Of a stretch of DNA of 64,000 nucleotides, positions 1 to 7,744 are shown in pieces. A program made the translations under genes and the position numbers. Position 1 is the stretch's first letter, and the number at the start of each line of letters is the position of its first letter. The notes under the pieces are model-generated. The model did not search any database. It saw only the letters and a list, made by a program, of their open reading frames with translations, and was not told where the DNA came from. Origin of the DNA: JAPPHA01 sp965242975 (GTDB lineage: Bacteria; Pseudomonadota; Alphaproteobacteria; Rhodobacterales; Rhodobacteraceae). The stretch lies in the NCBI GenBank assembly GCA_965242975.1, contig CBDETS010000002.1, positions 62,001 to 126,000 of the forward strand, given 5' to 3'.

Positions 1-74
1 TGAAGCATGGGTCCGCCCGCCCAACCGAATCTCCACGGGTCAGGGACGGCGTAGCCGCCAGCTTGCTGGGCGTC

Positions 75-94
75 AAAATTTGCCTGCAAATTTT
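75..94. repeat. Perfect inverted repeat, 9-base arms
   Basis: The arms AAAATTTGC and GCAAATTTT are separated by CT. The hairpin is AT-rich inside GC-rich surroundings and is followed by two more T residues, so it could act as a terminator for a plus-strand gene lying left of the window, or as part of a nic/origin region. The choice between these is inference. Confidence 0.5.
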
Positions 95-155
95 TGCGAT
101 CCTTGAAGCGGGGTGATTCGGATGGCCAACTGCAGGTTATGCTTCCCGCTCATGT

Positions 156-169
156 GTGTGTGCACACAC
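156..169. repeat. Perfect 14-base palindrome GTGTGTGCACACAC
   Basis: This is a perfect two-fold symmetric GTGTGTGCACACAC sequence in the non-coding left block. It could be a dimeric regulator site or simply an alternating purine-pyrimidine tract. No adjacent gene decides between these. Confidence 0.35.
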
Positions 170-582
170 CGCAGGGACGCGCGCCGCGGACAGGCAAAGG
201 ACAAGACCGGATGACGGGGGCGGATGGAGCAGCGGGCGGCCCGGCGTCAGACGGGCGGCCGCAGCGCAAGCCGACACCGACAGACGGATGCGGGCCTGCT
301 CGTCCGACGCGCGGCACGTCTCACCCCGCGCTGCCGGTTGAACACCGTGCAACGCCGCAGGAGACGACGACCCGGCCTCGATGGCCGGTCGGCGGCTTGC
401 ACAGGGGACAAGGGCCACTGTGCGCGTGGCCCCGCCGCGCCTCCGCGCACATCTCCGCATATGGAATGGCTCGAGCCATACCGGCCAACGCCGGGCCGCC
501 GGGGCTCAACGCCCCGGCTGACAGACACGCCGACGCGCGCCACACGCCCCGAGGGTGGAACAGGGCACTCCCGATCCGCGCC

Positions 583-617
583 CAAAAGCAAAACGCCGCC
601 CCCTCGGGAGCGGCGTT
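583..617 (-). terminator. Rho-independent terminator after the 41-aa membrane peptide gene
   Basis: On the minus strand an 8-base stem AACGCCGC/GCGGCGTT (610-617 with 592-599) is followed by a T-rich run. It lies 25 bases downstream of the stop codon of the small gene at 642-767, so it probably ends the short operon 985 to 642. Confidence 0.75.
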
Positions 618-641
618 CATTATCTGGTTTAGCTGGGGCGA

Positions 642-767
642 TCAGCCACCAAGAACCGCCAATAACCGGTCAATGACAAACAGCGCGCCAATCAGGCCAC
701 CAAGAGTGTAGACCGTCTTGTTCGCCGCCTTCGCGATCATCAATGTATCAAATGCCGGTTCGCCCAT
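642..767 (-). CDS. Small membrane peptide, 41 aa
   Basis: This short gene begins with ATG at 767 behind a GAGGAGAAACG ribosome binding site and encodes 41 residues. It starts MGEPAFDTLMIAKAANK and is followed by one hydrophobic stretch (about residues 20-38, TLGGLIGALFVIDRLLAVL) that should form a single transmembrane helix. It lies 17 bases behind the coiled-coil protein at 785-985, and a strong terminator follows it, so the two form a two-gene unit. I do not recognise a family. A membrane peptide paired with a soluble coiled coil resembles the DUF1640-type arrangement at 28.5 kb, where both parts are in one protein. Coding status is supported by the start signal, the terminator and the neighbour. 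Confidence 0.65.
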   Translation of the reverse strand: MGEPAFDTLMIAKAANKTVYTLGGLIGALFVIDRLLAVLGG

Positions 768-784
768 CTCGTTTCTCCTCATCC

Positions 785-985
785 TCAATCCGTCAACGTC
801 GCAACGGTTGTTTCGAGAGCGGCGACCCGTTCTTCCAGGGCCGCAAACTCACCATGATTTCTCGCAACGATATAGGCAAGCCCGCTGACGGCCTGCTCGA
901 CCTCTCCAAGCCGCTCAAGCGTCTCCTGCTGTCCGCTCCGGATTTCCCTAAGCAATCTCAGCGTGTGGTTCGTGTCGTCAGCCAT
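785..985 (-). CDS. Small coiled-coil protein, 66 aa
   Basis: The gene encodes a 66-residue acidic protein starting MADDTNHTLRLLREIRSGQ behind a GGAGAGACGAA ribosome binding site. Almost the whole chain has heptad character (LRLLREI, LERLGEVEQAV, FAALEERVAALETTVATL), so it should form an alpha-helical coiled coil. Small proteins of this shape occur widely on alphaproteobacterial plasmids and chromosomes, without an assigned function. It is followed closely by the 41-aa membrane peptide, and the pair may assemble as a membrane-anchored coiled coil. That is inference. Confidence 0.7.
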   Translation of the reverse strand: MADDTNHTLRLLREIRSGQQETLERLGEVEQAVSGLAYIVARNHGEFAALEERVAALETTVATLTD

Positions 986-1022
986 TTCGTCTCTCCTTCC
1001 TGTGCAATCTAATCCTGTTTCC

Positions 1023-1053
1023 CCCGCCGCGCCAGTCTGTTGCGCGCGGCGGG
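1023..1053. repeat. GC-rich hairpin between DUF736 and coiled-coil genes
   Basis: A 10-base stem (CCCGCCGCGC at 1023-1032 with GCGCGGCGGG at 1044-1053) lies 35 bases past the stop of the DUF736 gene. No T-run follows on the minus strand, so it may be an mRNA-stabilising or weak attenuation structure, not a classical terminator. Confidence 0.5.
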
Positions 1054-1087
1054 CGGCGGCCCCTGTCCCGGAGCCGCCTGCGTGGCC

Positions 1088-1417
1088 TCACGCCGCGTGC
1101 GTGTTTGACAGCGGAATGATCCGGTACGTGCGGCCGTCACCGTCTTCCACCGCGTTCACCCGCACCGGCGGTTGCCCGGGCACGTTCAGCACCAGCGACA
1201 GGTAGGCATTGCCCGCCCGGCTCGTCATGGCCCAGGCAGACCCCACCCGGATCGAACGGCCCTTCGGCGAGCGCGACTCGATTATGTAGTCAGGATGCGC
1301 TTGCGCCGCCTTGAACGGGTTCGTCACCAGCGTCACATCCACATCCAGTGTCAGCGAGGCCACATGACCCGCATAGGCATCATCCGCATCCATCTTCTCG
1401 AGCAGTCCCGTAAACAT
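1088..1417 (-). CDS. DUF736 family protein
   Basis: This 109-residue protein begins MFTGLLEKMDADDAYAGHV. It has the DUF736 layout: a short beta-rich N-terminus with a conserved pattern around NPFKAAQAHPDYII, then an ESRSPKGRSIRVGSAW segment. DUF736 proteins are common on conjugative plasmids and integrative elements of alphaproteobacteria, usually among transfer or antirestriction genes. Their function is unknown. I chose the ATG at 1417, eight bases after AAGGA, over the GTG at 1420. It lies upstream of the coiled-coil/membrane peptide pair on the same strand. Confidence 0.8.
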   Translation of the reverse strand: MFTGLLEKMDADDAYAGHVASLTLDVDVTLVTNPFKAAQAHPDYIIESRSPKGRSIRVGSAWAMTSRAGNAYLSLVLNVPGQPPVRVNAVEDGDGRTYRIIPLSNTHAA

Positions 1418-1591
1418 CACGTCGTCCTTCCATTTCAGGTTTCAGCAAACCGGACCATCCGGCCTCTCCGGACCACCCGGACCGGATCATCCAAACAAAA
1501 GCCCTCTTTTCCTGCCCGCGCGCGCATGCACATCCCACCTATCGCAACAGCACCATTTCCAATCCGACCAAACAGGCTCTATATCGGCCAG

Positions 1592-2101
1592 ATGACCAAG
1601 CAGACCCTGACACGCGCACCCGCCGCCGAAACATCGAAGAAACCCCGAAGCACGTCCGGCAGCCCCGGGATGGACCGGCGCCGTTTCAAGCGGATATTTT
1701 TTGCCGAGATACAGGCCCAACTGCGCGAGGCGCTCGGTCTCACCGAAGACGACACCCTGCCGGACGTGTTCCGCGTTCCCTTCGCCGTGCCGCTGAAAAT
1801 CGGCATCGCTCCCGACCTGCAGAACCGCTACGGGCTCCGGGACCCGAAACATCCCCGATACAAGCTCCTGACCAAGGTGCTGAAACGCTATTGCCAGTCC
1901 ACCCAATATCACTACGCCATCCTGAACGCGAAGACGCGCTTCAACATGAACCTCAAACCCGCACAGCCGATCACCGACGAGGACCGGCAAAACGCCCGCA
2001 TCAAGCTGGAATGGTACAGGAAGACGCGAGAGAAGACCCAGGCCACAAAACTCCGGGAGACTGCACAGGCCAATCCTGAGCCACCTCCCGATCCAGCCTG
2101 A
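1592..2101 (+). CDS. ProQ/FinO-like RNA-binding protein
   Basis: The 169-residue protein has a basic, disordered N-terminus followed by a ProQ/FinO-type domain. The diagnostic signature is the FRVPFAVPLKIGIAPDL segment near residue 60, followed by the helix around KVLKRYCQSTQYHYAIL and the strand TRFNMNL. The C-terminus is charged and proline-rich. ProQ/FinO proteins bind structured RNA, chaperone antisense RNA pairing and, on plasmids, can repress conjugation (FinO) or shape global RNA stability (ProQ). An upstream in-frame ATG at 1526 is an alternative start. A second, diverged copy lies at 30.7 kb. The gene converges with the minus-strand gene ending at 2123. Confidence 0.8.
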   Translation: MTKQTLTRAPAAETSKKPRSTSGSPGMDRRRFKRIFFAEIQAQLREALGLTEDDTLPDVFRVPFAVPLKIGIAPDLQNRYGLRDPKHPRYKLLTKVLKRYCQSTQYHYAILNAKTRFNMNLKPAQPITDEDRQNARIKLEWYRKTREKTQATKLRETAQANPEPPPDPA

Positions 2102-2122
2102 CGGGCTCTGCGGCGACCCGTC

Positions 2123-3052
2123 TCAGCCGTCCGAATACCCGTTGCTCCAGCCATGATTGTTGGCCCAGGCCCAGTCATCCCGGCTGTTCAGCCGCTTTCG
2201 GAACACCGCACGCGCCTCTTCCAGATCAGCCAGAAGCCGCCGCACCTGCCCGGCCAGCACGTTCAGGACCAGCCGCGCATCCGCCACTTCGATCGCATGA
2301 CGATTGCGGAACACCGCCCGAACGGCCCGAACGGCCCCGGTGTAGCGCGCCGCAACCTCGCGCATCTCCCGGCCCGACTGCCGCGCCACGCGTCCGGCTT
2401 CATCCGCTTCAGCATAGGTGCGCTCTTCCTTGGCCATACGTTCGGCAATCCGATCACCCCGGCGGGCGGCTTCCCGCAGGATCGAATCGAAGCACCACTT
2501 GGTATCGACGGATTCACCCACCATCGGCTCGAGACACAGCAGGGCCGGGCCGCGCCCGTCCTTGTCACAGTTCCACGAATCCGCATAGCCCGCCAGGTAC
2601 CGCGCCCGGCCATCCCGTCCGCTCATCTGGTAGACCACCCCGCAGACCACCTCGCCATGCCCGTCCGGGTCCACGAACCACCCGGTATGGCTGACAGCCG
2701 CACCGTTGCAATGCGGATGCGCCCGGCCGATCTCATGTGCAAGGCCAACGGAGCGCAACCCCAGCGCCCCGGGGTTCTCGATCCACCGCAGCCGCCGCTC
2801 GCCATAGGCCGCTAAATCCGGGTTCGCATCCGGATGATGGCGCGGAAACCGCACCGTGCCCGCAGCCACGTCCGCACGCATGAGTGCCAGCGCATCCTTT
2901 GCTGTCCGGCCCTGCCGCCGCCACCACGCATAGGACGCAGACCGGATTTGCTCTGGCGGCGTCTCACCGCCCCAGACCGCATGTCGGGCGTGGCCCACCA
3001 GCGGGCGCACGGGGGTGGCATACTCAACAGCGGAAACGTCTGACTTCGACAT
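2123..3052 (-). CDS. Conserved plasmid protein, unknown function
   Basis: This encodes 309 residues starting MSKSDVSAVEYATPV behind a GGAGACAGGAT ribosome binding site. The middle contains a compact region with repeated His/Cys/Trp residues (GRAHPHCNGAAVSHTGWF, GYADSWNCDKDG). The C-terminal third is rich in Arg and Ala and probably helical (RRLLADLEEARAVFRKRL). I do not recognise a named domain. The position beside ardC, and the general look, match proteins that recur in the accessory backbone of Rhodobacteraceae plasmids, where they are annotated as hypothetical. No signal peptide or membrane segment is visible, so it is probably cytoplasmic. Confidence 0.7.
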   Translation of the reverse strand: MSKSDVSAVEYATPVRPLVGHARHAVWGGETPPEQIRSASYAWWRRQGRTAKDALALMRADVAAGTVRFPRHHPDANPDLAAYGERRLRWIENPGALGLRSVGLAHEIGRAHPHCNGAAVSHTGWFVDPDGHGEVVCGVVYQMSGRDGRARYLAGYADSWNCDKDGRGPALLCLEPMVGESVDTKWCFDSILREAARRGDRIAERMAKEERTYAEADEAGRVARQSGREMREVAARYTGAVRAVRAVFRNRHAIEVADARLVLNVLAGQVRRLLADLEEARAVFRKRLNSRDDWAWANNHGWSNGYSDG

Positions 3053-3133
3053 ATCCTGTCTCCTATCTTTCCGATCCCGATTGGATCACCCCCTCAACCA
3101 GCAGGCCTCCAAACTTCCCTGCCCCAACACCCG

Positions 3134-3169
3134 CAAAGAGAAAGCCGGTCCCCGTACCCGGGAACCGGC
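3134..3169 (-). terminator. Rho-independent terminator after ardC
   Basis: On the minus strand a stem built from GCCGGTTCCCGGG and its partner GGGGACCGGC (3144-3169) is followed by TTTCTCTTT. It lies 30 bases past the ardC stop codon and fits an intrinsic terminator. Confidence 0.65.
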
Positions 3170-3198
3170 AGGGCCATCTCAGATGATGGGTGGACACC

Positions 3199-4116
3199 TT
3201 ACGAGGCCAGCAACACCGGATCGTCCAGCGCCCCGCCCTGCGCGATCAGCCAGTCGCTCGCCTGCTGCGCCGCCGAGGCCGCCCGCATCACCGCCCGGCT
3301 GTCTGAGCGCAGCACTTCGATCCACGAGGCAAGATAGGCCGCATTCTGCTCAAACCGGGGCGCGATCCCCAGCTGCGCCCCCGCCATGGCAGAACCAAGC
3401 TCGCCCCGGAGTTCCTCTTTCGAGTAAGCCTCATCCCCAAAGGACCGCCCGAAGGTCCTGTTCAGGCGGGATTCATGCCCCGTCGCGTGAACCGCCTCGT
3501 GCAGCAAGGTCCCCGCATGCGCGGCCCCGTCCTCGAACGTCTCGGCGGGCGGCATGTGAATCACGTCGCGCGCGGGGCTGTAATAGGCGCGCGGCTCGTC
3601 CGTCACCTCCAGCGCGATCCCCGTCCGCGCCAGCCAGGCCAGCACCGCCGGATCGGCCCGGGTCCCGAAGCTGCGCGGCGGCGTCGGGTCGGCGTAAAAC
3701 ACCGCGTCCAGCCCGTCGATCTGCGCACAATTGAACACCCGGTACGCCCGGCTGAACCGCCGGACCTGGTCCTCGCCCGTCTCGCCGGTCACCGCGTCCA
3801 CCTCGCCGGGTTTGGAAACCGTGCCCATCTTCACCACCATGGTGCTTTTCTCGCCCTTGCGCACCTGCCCGCCCAGTTCCGCGGCCTGTCGGTAGGTCAT
3901 CCACGTGGGAGAGCGGTAGCCCCGCGCCACCATCTTCTGCCAAAGCAGCACGGTGTTGACACCCCGGTAGGGCTCCCCCGTCACCCGCAAGGGCAGCGAC
4001 ACCGCCCCGCCCGCGTCCCAGGGCTTGCGCCACGGCACAACCCCTGCTTCCAGATGATCGAGAATGGTCTGTGTGACCTCGGCGCATAGATCGAACTTGC
4101 CAGATTTGCCAGGCAT
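3199..4116 (-). CDS. ardC: ArdC-like antirestriction protein (ssDNA-binding, zinc metalloprotease fold)
   Basis: This is a 305-residue protein. The N-terminal domain (about 1-130) matches the ArdC ssDNA-binding domain, with the hallmark stretches GVVPWRKPWDAGG, YRGVNTVLLW and KGEKSTMVVK. The C-terminal domain has the zinc metallopeptidase motif HEAVHATGHESRLNR, including HExxH and a following glutamate-rich helix. ArdC proteins are carried by conjugative plasmids and protect incoming single-stranded DNA from restriction. I chose the ATG at 4116, eight bases after AAGGAG, because the frame upstream has no further support. The leader carries a 22-base element that is repeated before the methyltransferase/helicase gene at 15.5 kb, suggesting co-regulation of two DNA-entry functions. 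Confidence 0.9.
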   Translation of the reverse strand: MPGKSGKFDLCAEVTQTILDHLEAGVVPWRKPWDAGGAVSLPLRVTGEPYRGVNTVLLWQKMVARGYRSPTWMTYRQAAELGGQVRKGEKSTMVVKMGTVSKPGEVDAVTGETGEDQVRRFSRAYRVFNCAQIDGLDAVFYADPTPPRSFGTRADPAVLAWLARTGIALEVTDEPRAYYSPARDVIHMPPAETFEDGAAHAGTLLHEAVHATGHESRLNRTFGRSFGDEAYSKEELRGELGSAMAGAQLGIAPRFEQNAAYLASWIEVLRSDSRAVMRAASAAQQASDWLIAQGGALDDPVLLAS

Positions 4117-4126
4117 CGGAAGAACT

Positions 4127-4148
4127 CCTTTTCCAGATGAAAAATTCG
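4127..4148 (-). promoter_or_regulatory. Shared leader element before ardC
   Basis: The minus-strand sequence CGAATTTTTCATCTGG followed by AAAAGG includes the ribosome binding site and begins about 11 bases before the ardC start. Almost the same sequence, with one extra A, lies in the same position before the methyltransferase/helicase gene (15519-15541), although the flanks differ. TTTTTC-ATCTG-GAAAA is a near-perfect inverted repeat. It may be an operator or an RNA element that controls translation of both genes. Confidence 0.6.
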
Positions 4149-4192
4149 CCCCGAAAAGGCGGCCTCCCACTCCTGAAAATTCTGTGGACAAA

Positions 4193-4206
4193 CACTAATT
4201 TTAGTG
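4193..4206. promoter_or_regulatory. Palindrome CACTAA-TT-TTAGTG in the divergent ardC/dprA-like promoter
   Basis: A perfect 6-base inverted repeat with a two-base centre lies in the 155-base gap between the divergent ardC (start 4116) and dprA-like (start 4272) genes. The gap is AT-rich and should hold both promoters. The symmetry suggests an operator for autoregulation of the downstream toxin-antitoxin-like pair; this is inference. Confidence 0.45.
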
Positions 4207-4271
4207 GTCAGAGACGCCTCGAACCGCTAAACTTGGTGTATTCATGCGGCTTCAACAGGACGATTATCAGG

Positions 4272-4976
4272 ATGCACGCCGAACCGATCATGACACTGCT
4301 TCCGGGCTTTGAGGCGCACGAACTTAAACATGCCCCGGACGAGCTTTGGCTGGCAGGCGACAAAACCCTTCTGACGGAACACCGCAGGGTCGCGGTTGTA
4401 GGATCCCGAAAGGCGTCCCCGGAAGCACTGGCGAGAGCGCGCGCCATCGCCCGCGCGTTGGTCGCGCGAAACATCATCGTCGTCAGCGGTCTGGCCGAGG
4501 GCATCGACACGGCAGCACACGAGGCCGCCATCGAGGCGGGTGGCCGCACTGTCGCCGTGCTCGGGACACCCCTGTCGACCGCCTATCCCGCCAGCAATGC
4601 CGGGTTGCTCAATACCATCAGGCGCGACCACCTCGCGGTCAGCCAATTCCCCGAAGGCCATCCCGTTCGGAAGGACAACTTCCCGCGCCGCAACCGCACC
4701 ATGGCGCTGCTCAGCGATGCCACAATCGTGATAGACGCCACTGAAACCAGCGGAACCCGGCATCAGGCCTGGGAAGCCCTGCGGCTGAACCGGTCGCTGT
4801 TTCTGCTGGAAAATGTCGTGGCCAATCCCGACCTGACATGGCCTTCGGAAATGATCGAATACGGCGCGGAAAAGCTCAATCGCGATACAATCGGCGATAT
4901 GCTTGACATGATCGTGCCCGTCACCCACGCAGCCGCAATGCCCGACAGCGTCTTCAATATTCGTGTCTCTGCGTGA
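4272..4976 (+). CDS. DprA/Smf-like Rossmann-fold protein (ShosA-like)
   Basis: This is a 234-residue protein with the DprA (DNA-processing A) Rossmann core: VAVVGSRKASPEALARA, IIVVSGLAEGIDTAAHEAA, GRTVAVLGTP and RNRTMALLSDATIVIDAT. These are the family motifs that bind ssDNA or nucleotide. It is shorter than chromosomal DprA and lacks its C-terminal winged helix. The next gene, a phosphoribosyltransferase, overlaps it by four bases (GTGA). A DprA-like gene coupled to a PRTase gene is the arrangement known as ShosTA, a toxin-antitoxin/phage-defence module in which the DprA-like partner is the antitoxin. I infer the same role here from architecture only. The pair runs against the surrounding minus-strand backbone, as expected for an inserted cassette. 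Confidence 0.8.
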   Translation: MHAEPIMTLLPGFEAHELKHAPDELWLAGDKTLLTEHRRVAVVGSRKASPEALARARAIARALVARNIIVVSGLAEGIDTAAHEAAIEAGGRTVAVLGTPLSTAYPASNAGLLNTIRRDHLAVSQFPEGHPVRKDNFPRRNRTMALLSDATIVIDATETSGTRHQAWEALRLNRSLFLLENVVANPDLTWPSEMIEYGAEKLNRDTIGDMLDMIVPVTHAAAMPDSVFNIRVSA

Positions 4977-5593
4977 ACATCACTCATACCTGCCTGGTGA
5001 ACTACTCGCCGAGAGGCACGTCAAAAAGAGCGAAGGAATCCCGGCGAATTTGCGGCAATGTGAAATCCGCCCGAAACGATTGGATACAGCGACTGGTCAA
5101 CCATTACCGTGACCACCTCACACCGCTGTTGGATTCAGAGAATACGCTTGTACCAATCCCCCGCAGTTCCCCCTTGAGACCAAACGCACCCTGGCCCGCC
5201 CTCGCGATTGCAGAAGCGCTCCTGTCCCAAGGCCTGGCCGCCGGAATAACACCCTGCCTGGAACGCCACACCGCCATCAGGAAATCATCAACCTGCAAAA
5301 ACGCCAAGGAACGACCGCTCGTCGGAGAACATATGGACAGTATGCGCGTGCGAGACGGCTTGCTGCAGGACCCGGCACCGCAAATCACGCTTGTCGACGA
5401 CGTTCTCACACTGGGGCGCACCGGGATCGCAAGCGCTCTTGTTCTGAAAGAGGCGTACCCGGACGCAGACATCCGCCTGTTCACCCTGCTTCGGACACGG
5501 AGCATCAAGGGCGATATCAGGCATCTCATCTATCCCGTCACCGGAAAGGTCAGCGGAACAAGAAAGTCGGGTAAGGCCACCCGCAAACCATGA
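4973..5593 (+). CDS. ComF-like phosphoribosyltransferase (ShosT-like)
   Basis: This 206-residue protein has a type I phosphoribosyltransferase core: LVPIPRSSPLRPNAPWPA near residue 60, a Lys/Arg-rich middle (RKSSTCKNAKERP) and the PRPP-binding loop ITLVDDVLTLGRTGIAS near residue 140. It starts with a GTG that overlaps the dprA-like stop, so translation is probably coupled. In ComF proteins this domain is linked to competence. When paired with a DprA-like protein it is the toxin half of ShosTA systems. The chromosomal zinc-finger N-terminus of ComF is absent; the N-terminus has only scattered cysteines (TCL, RICG). A strong bidirectional terminator follows. The toxin role is inferred. Confidence 0.75.
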   Translation: MNITHTCLVNYSPRGTSKRAKESRRICGNVKSARNDWIQRLVNHYRDHLTPLLDSENTLVPIPRSSPLRPNAPWPALAIAEALLSQGLAAGITPCLERHTAIRKSSTCKNAKERPLVGEHMDSMRVRDGLLQDPAPQITLVDDVLTLGRTGIASALVLKEAYPDADIRLFTLLRTRSIKGDIRHLIYPVTGKVSGTRKSGKATRKP

Positions 5594-5624
5594 CCTGTTT
5601 GAACGCGCCCGCCCCGTGCTGGAC

Positions 5625-5648
5625 AAACACCCGCCAGGGCGGGTGTTT
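5625..5648. terminator. Bidirectional terminator between the PRTase gene and the helicase fragment
   Basis: An 11-base perfect stem AAACACCCGCC/GGCGGGTGTTT with an AG loop ends in A-runs and T-runs on both strands. It can terminate the plus-strand dprA/PRTase unit and the minus-strand helicase fragment ending at 5699. Confidence 0.85.
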
Positions 5649-5698
5649 CCATCTCGCCCAGGTGCGTCACAGGTCACCACGGAACACCCATGAGCGCC

Positions 5699-7150
5699 CT
5701 ACTCGGCGGCCATCTGCTCACCCCCTGCACCGCAGATCGCCGTGACGATCCGCAAGGCAATCTCTTCCGGCTCATACGGCACGAACACCCGCAACTGGTA
5801 CTGGTGGATCTCGGTCAAGCAGCCCAGCCCCTTCAGCCAGGGCAGGCTCTCCCGGCTCACCCCCGTCAGTTCCAGCCGCATGTGTCCGGCAACCCGACGG
5901 CGGCGCAGGCCGAACCCGCCCGGCAAGTCCACCGTCCGGTCGGTGTCCTGCACGATGCGCAGCATCTCCTCCGGCGTGACCCCTTCGCGCGCCAGAAACC
6001 GACCGCGCAGAACCGCCACCTCGCCCGCGCCAAGCGCACGCCCCAGGAGCGCAGGACTGTCATCCGGCTGCACCCGGTAGATGCGGGTGTTCTCCCCCGG
6101 AATGCGCCGCCAGATCGGCAGGATCAGCCCGGTCAGGATATGCAGGTCGCGAATCTCGGTGGTCGGAAGCTGCGCCGCCTCTGCCGCCCATGCGGCGCGG
6201 AACGCTTCCTCACCCACCACGTCCCAGTTGGACCGCGCGAACGCACCCTCACTTATGAAGGCGGGTCCTTTCGGGCGCACGATGCGCCGTTCCAGCACGA
6301 TCCCGCCCTCCCCGTCATGCGCCTGGCGGGGCCGCGGAGCGATCAGCGCCACGCCGCCAGAGGCCGCATTGCGCATCGGGGTCAGTTGCGGATACCGCGC
6401 CAGAACCGCATCCGCATCCGGATGGGTCAGATCGGTCTCCACCGTCACCGGCACCAGCGAGGTCACCGCCCCGGTCCGCGCGCAGGTCTGCAATGCCTGC
6501 GGAGCGCCCGCCGTGATCCGGTCGCCGCGCAGGGTCTCGAGCCCCACGTCCAGCGTCCCAGCTGCACGCGCCCGCTCCGTCGCCTCCTCGATCCGGGTCA
6601 TGAACTCCGCGAAGAGCGCGTTCTGCATCGCAATCGGCAGCGCCAGCACCCGGTTCAGAAACCGCTGGATCGGCGGCAGGTCGTCCAGCAACTGGCCCTC
6701 GCGCGTCACCAGCGCAAGACCCGTCCAGTCGGCGAAGGTCTCGTAACGCATCGCCGGAACAGACCCCCGCACGAGATCGGCGTAGAGACCCCGCAGACAC
6801 CCCCGTGCAATCGGGCTCTCAAGATTGTCGCTGGCCCGGAACAGACCCTGCGAGGCCGTTTCCCGCTGCCCCTTGGTGAGCGCCCCCAGCGTGTCCAGAC
6901 GCCGCGCAATGGTCGAGGTGAACCGCTTCTCCCCATGCACATCCGAAGTGCAGACCCGGAAGAACGGGGCCGAGACCTGCGCCGCCCGATGTGTGCGCCC
7001 AAGCCCCTGGATCGCCGCATCCGCCCGCCAGCCCGGTTCAAGCAAATAGTGCCGCCGCCGTTTCCGGTTGGTCGCAGTTTCTGCCGCGTGGTAGCTGCGT
7101 CCGGTTCCCCCCGCATCGGAGAAAATCAGCAACGCCTTGTTACCCACCAT
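5699..7150 (-). pseudogene. C-terminal part of the methyltransferase/Strawberry-notch helicase, cut off by the Tn554-like element
   Basis: These 483 codons encode the second half of a Strawberry-notch-type helicase: the start LLIFSDAGGTGRSYHA, the helicase C motif AIQGLGRTHRAAQ, and the long SNO C-terminal domain ending at 5699. The 5' part lies at 12681-15509. Deleting 7157-12701 (one copy of the GAAGGC hexamer) joins residue F of the upstream half to M of this half in frame and restores a 1421-residue protein. The ATG at 7150 is therefore an internal codon, and I see no ribosome binding site for it, so I treat the piece as a displaced gene end. A bidirectional terminator follows. Confidence 0.85.
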
Positions 7151-7156
7151 GAAGGC
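7151..7156. repeat. Left copy of the GAAGGC core hexamer of the Tn554-like element
   Basis: GAAGGC here and at 12696-12701 bounds the recombinase element. One copy is needed to rebuild the interrupted reading frame, so this marks the crossover region of site-specific insertion. Confidence 0.75.
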
Positions 7157-7288
7157 ATAGGTTATTTGTCAACCTGTCTTGTTATGGGTAAAGCACTGAT
7201 CTGCAACGAGCCTTTCCGTTTAGAATCTAAGAGGACGTATTCTTTGTTGCCGGGAGCGTCAGGCGACTCGCCATGAGTGGTCGGATGA

Positions 7289-7744
7289 TCATTCGTGTCT
7301 GCCAGGCTGCCCCTCAGTTTCACAGTGCATGACCACAGGTGCCCTGAGCTTGGAAATCTCGCGCAGGAGCCCCGCATTGCGATCTTCGCTGCGTTTCAGA
7401 CGCTCCTCGGCTTCCAACGCCCGCCGCAACAAACTGGCGTTCTGGGTAGCAAGTATTTGAGTATCCCTTTCTAGCTTGCGGATCTTCACGCGGCTCTCTT
7501 CTTTGTCGCGATAGCGCACCCCGGTGCTGACATCCCTTTGCGCCGCGAGGTCGCGCAATTCACCTAGGACATCCACGTGACCGGTATAGATGGCATTGCG
7601 GCCGATCCCCGCCTCTCGGGCGAGTGCTGCGACGGTCAATGGTTGCGTCGGATCAGACGAGAGCCTGCAAAGGGCATCGCGCAAGCGGGATTTGGTTCGC
7701 GCATGGCGGCGCTGCTGGGGAGTGAGTTCGTCAGTCAAGGTCAT
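7289..7744 (-). CDS. TnpC-like accessory protein (DUF6262)
   Basis: This 151-residue protein starts MTLTDELTPQQRRHARTKSR and continues with a helix-turn-helix-like segment LTVAALAREAGIGRNAIYTGH, then a long coiled coil (ESRVKIRKLERDTQILATQ, LRRALEAEERLKRSEDRN). This is the DUF6262 pattern of Tn554 TnpC, which orients or assists transposition with the two recombinases. It overlaps the preceding 620-aa recombinase by 14 bases and is the last gene of the element; 130 bases of non-coding DNA separate it from the left end. Confidence 0.8.
   Translation of the reverse strand: MTLTDELTPQQRRHARTKSRLRDALCRLSSDPTQPLTVAALAREAGIGRNAIYTGHVDVLGELRDLAAQRDVSTGVRYRDKEESRVKIRKLERDTQILATQNASLLRRALEAEERLKRSEDRNAGLLREISKLRAPVVMHCETEGQPGRHE

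Larger units (their letters stand above)
1..641. other. Non-coding left end with hairpins
   Basis: Several long reading frames overlap here on both strands, but they have the arginine/proline-rich composition of GC-rich shadow frames, no convincing ribosome binding sites and no recognisable domain. I see no gene. The block holds a perfect 9-base inverted repeat at 75-94 and a GT/CA palindrome at 156-169, both described separately. Such structured non-coding DNA beside plasmid backbone genes could be a transfer or replication site, but no relaxase gene is visible nearby. Confidence 0.5.

Noticed and set aside
94..711. Several overlapping long frames on both strands at the left end
   Set aside because: Arg/Pro-rich shadow composition, no ribosome binding sites, no domain; the real small gene on the minus strand (642-767) overlaps them.
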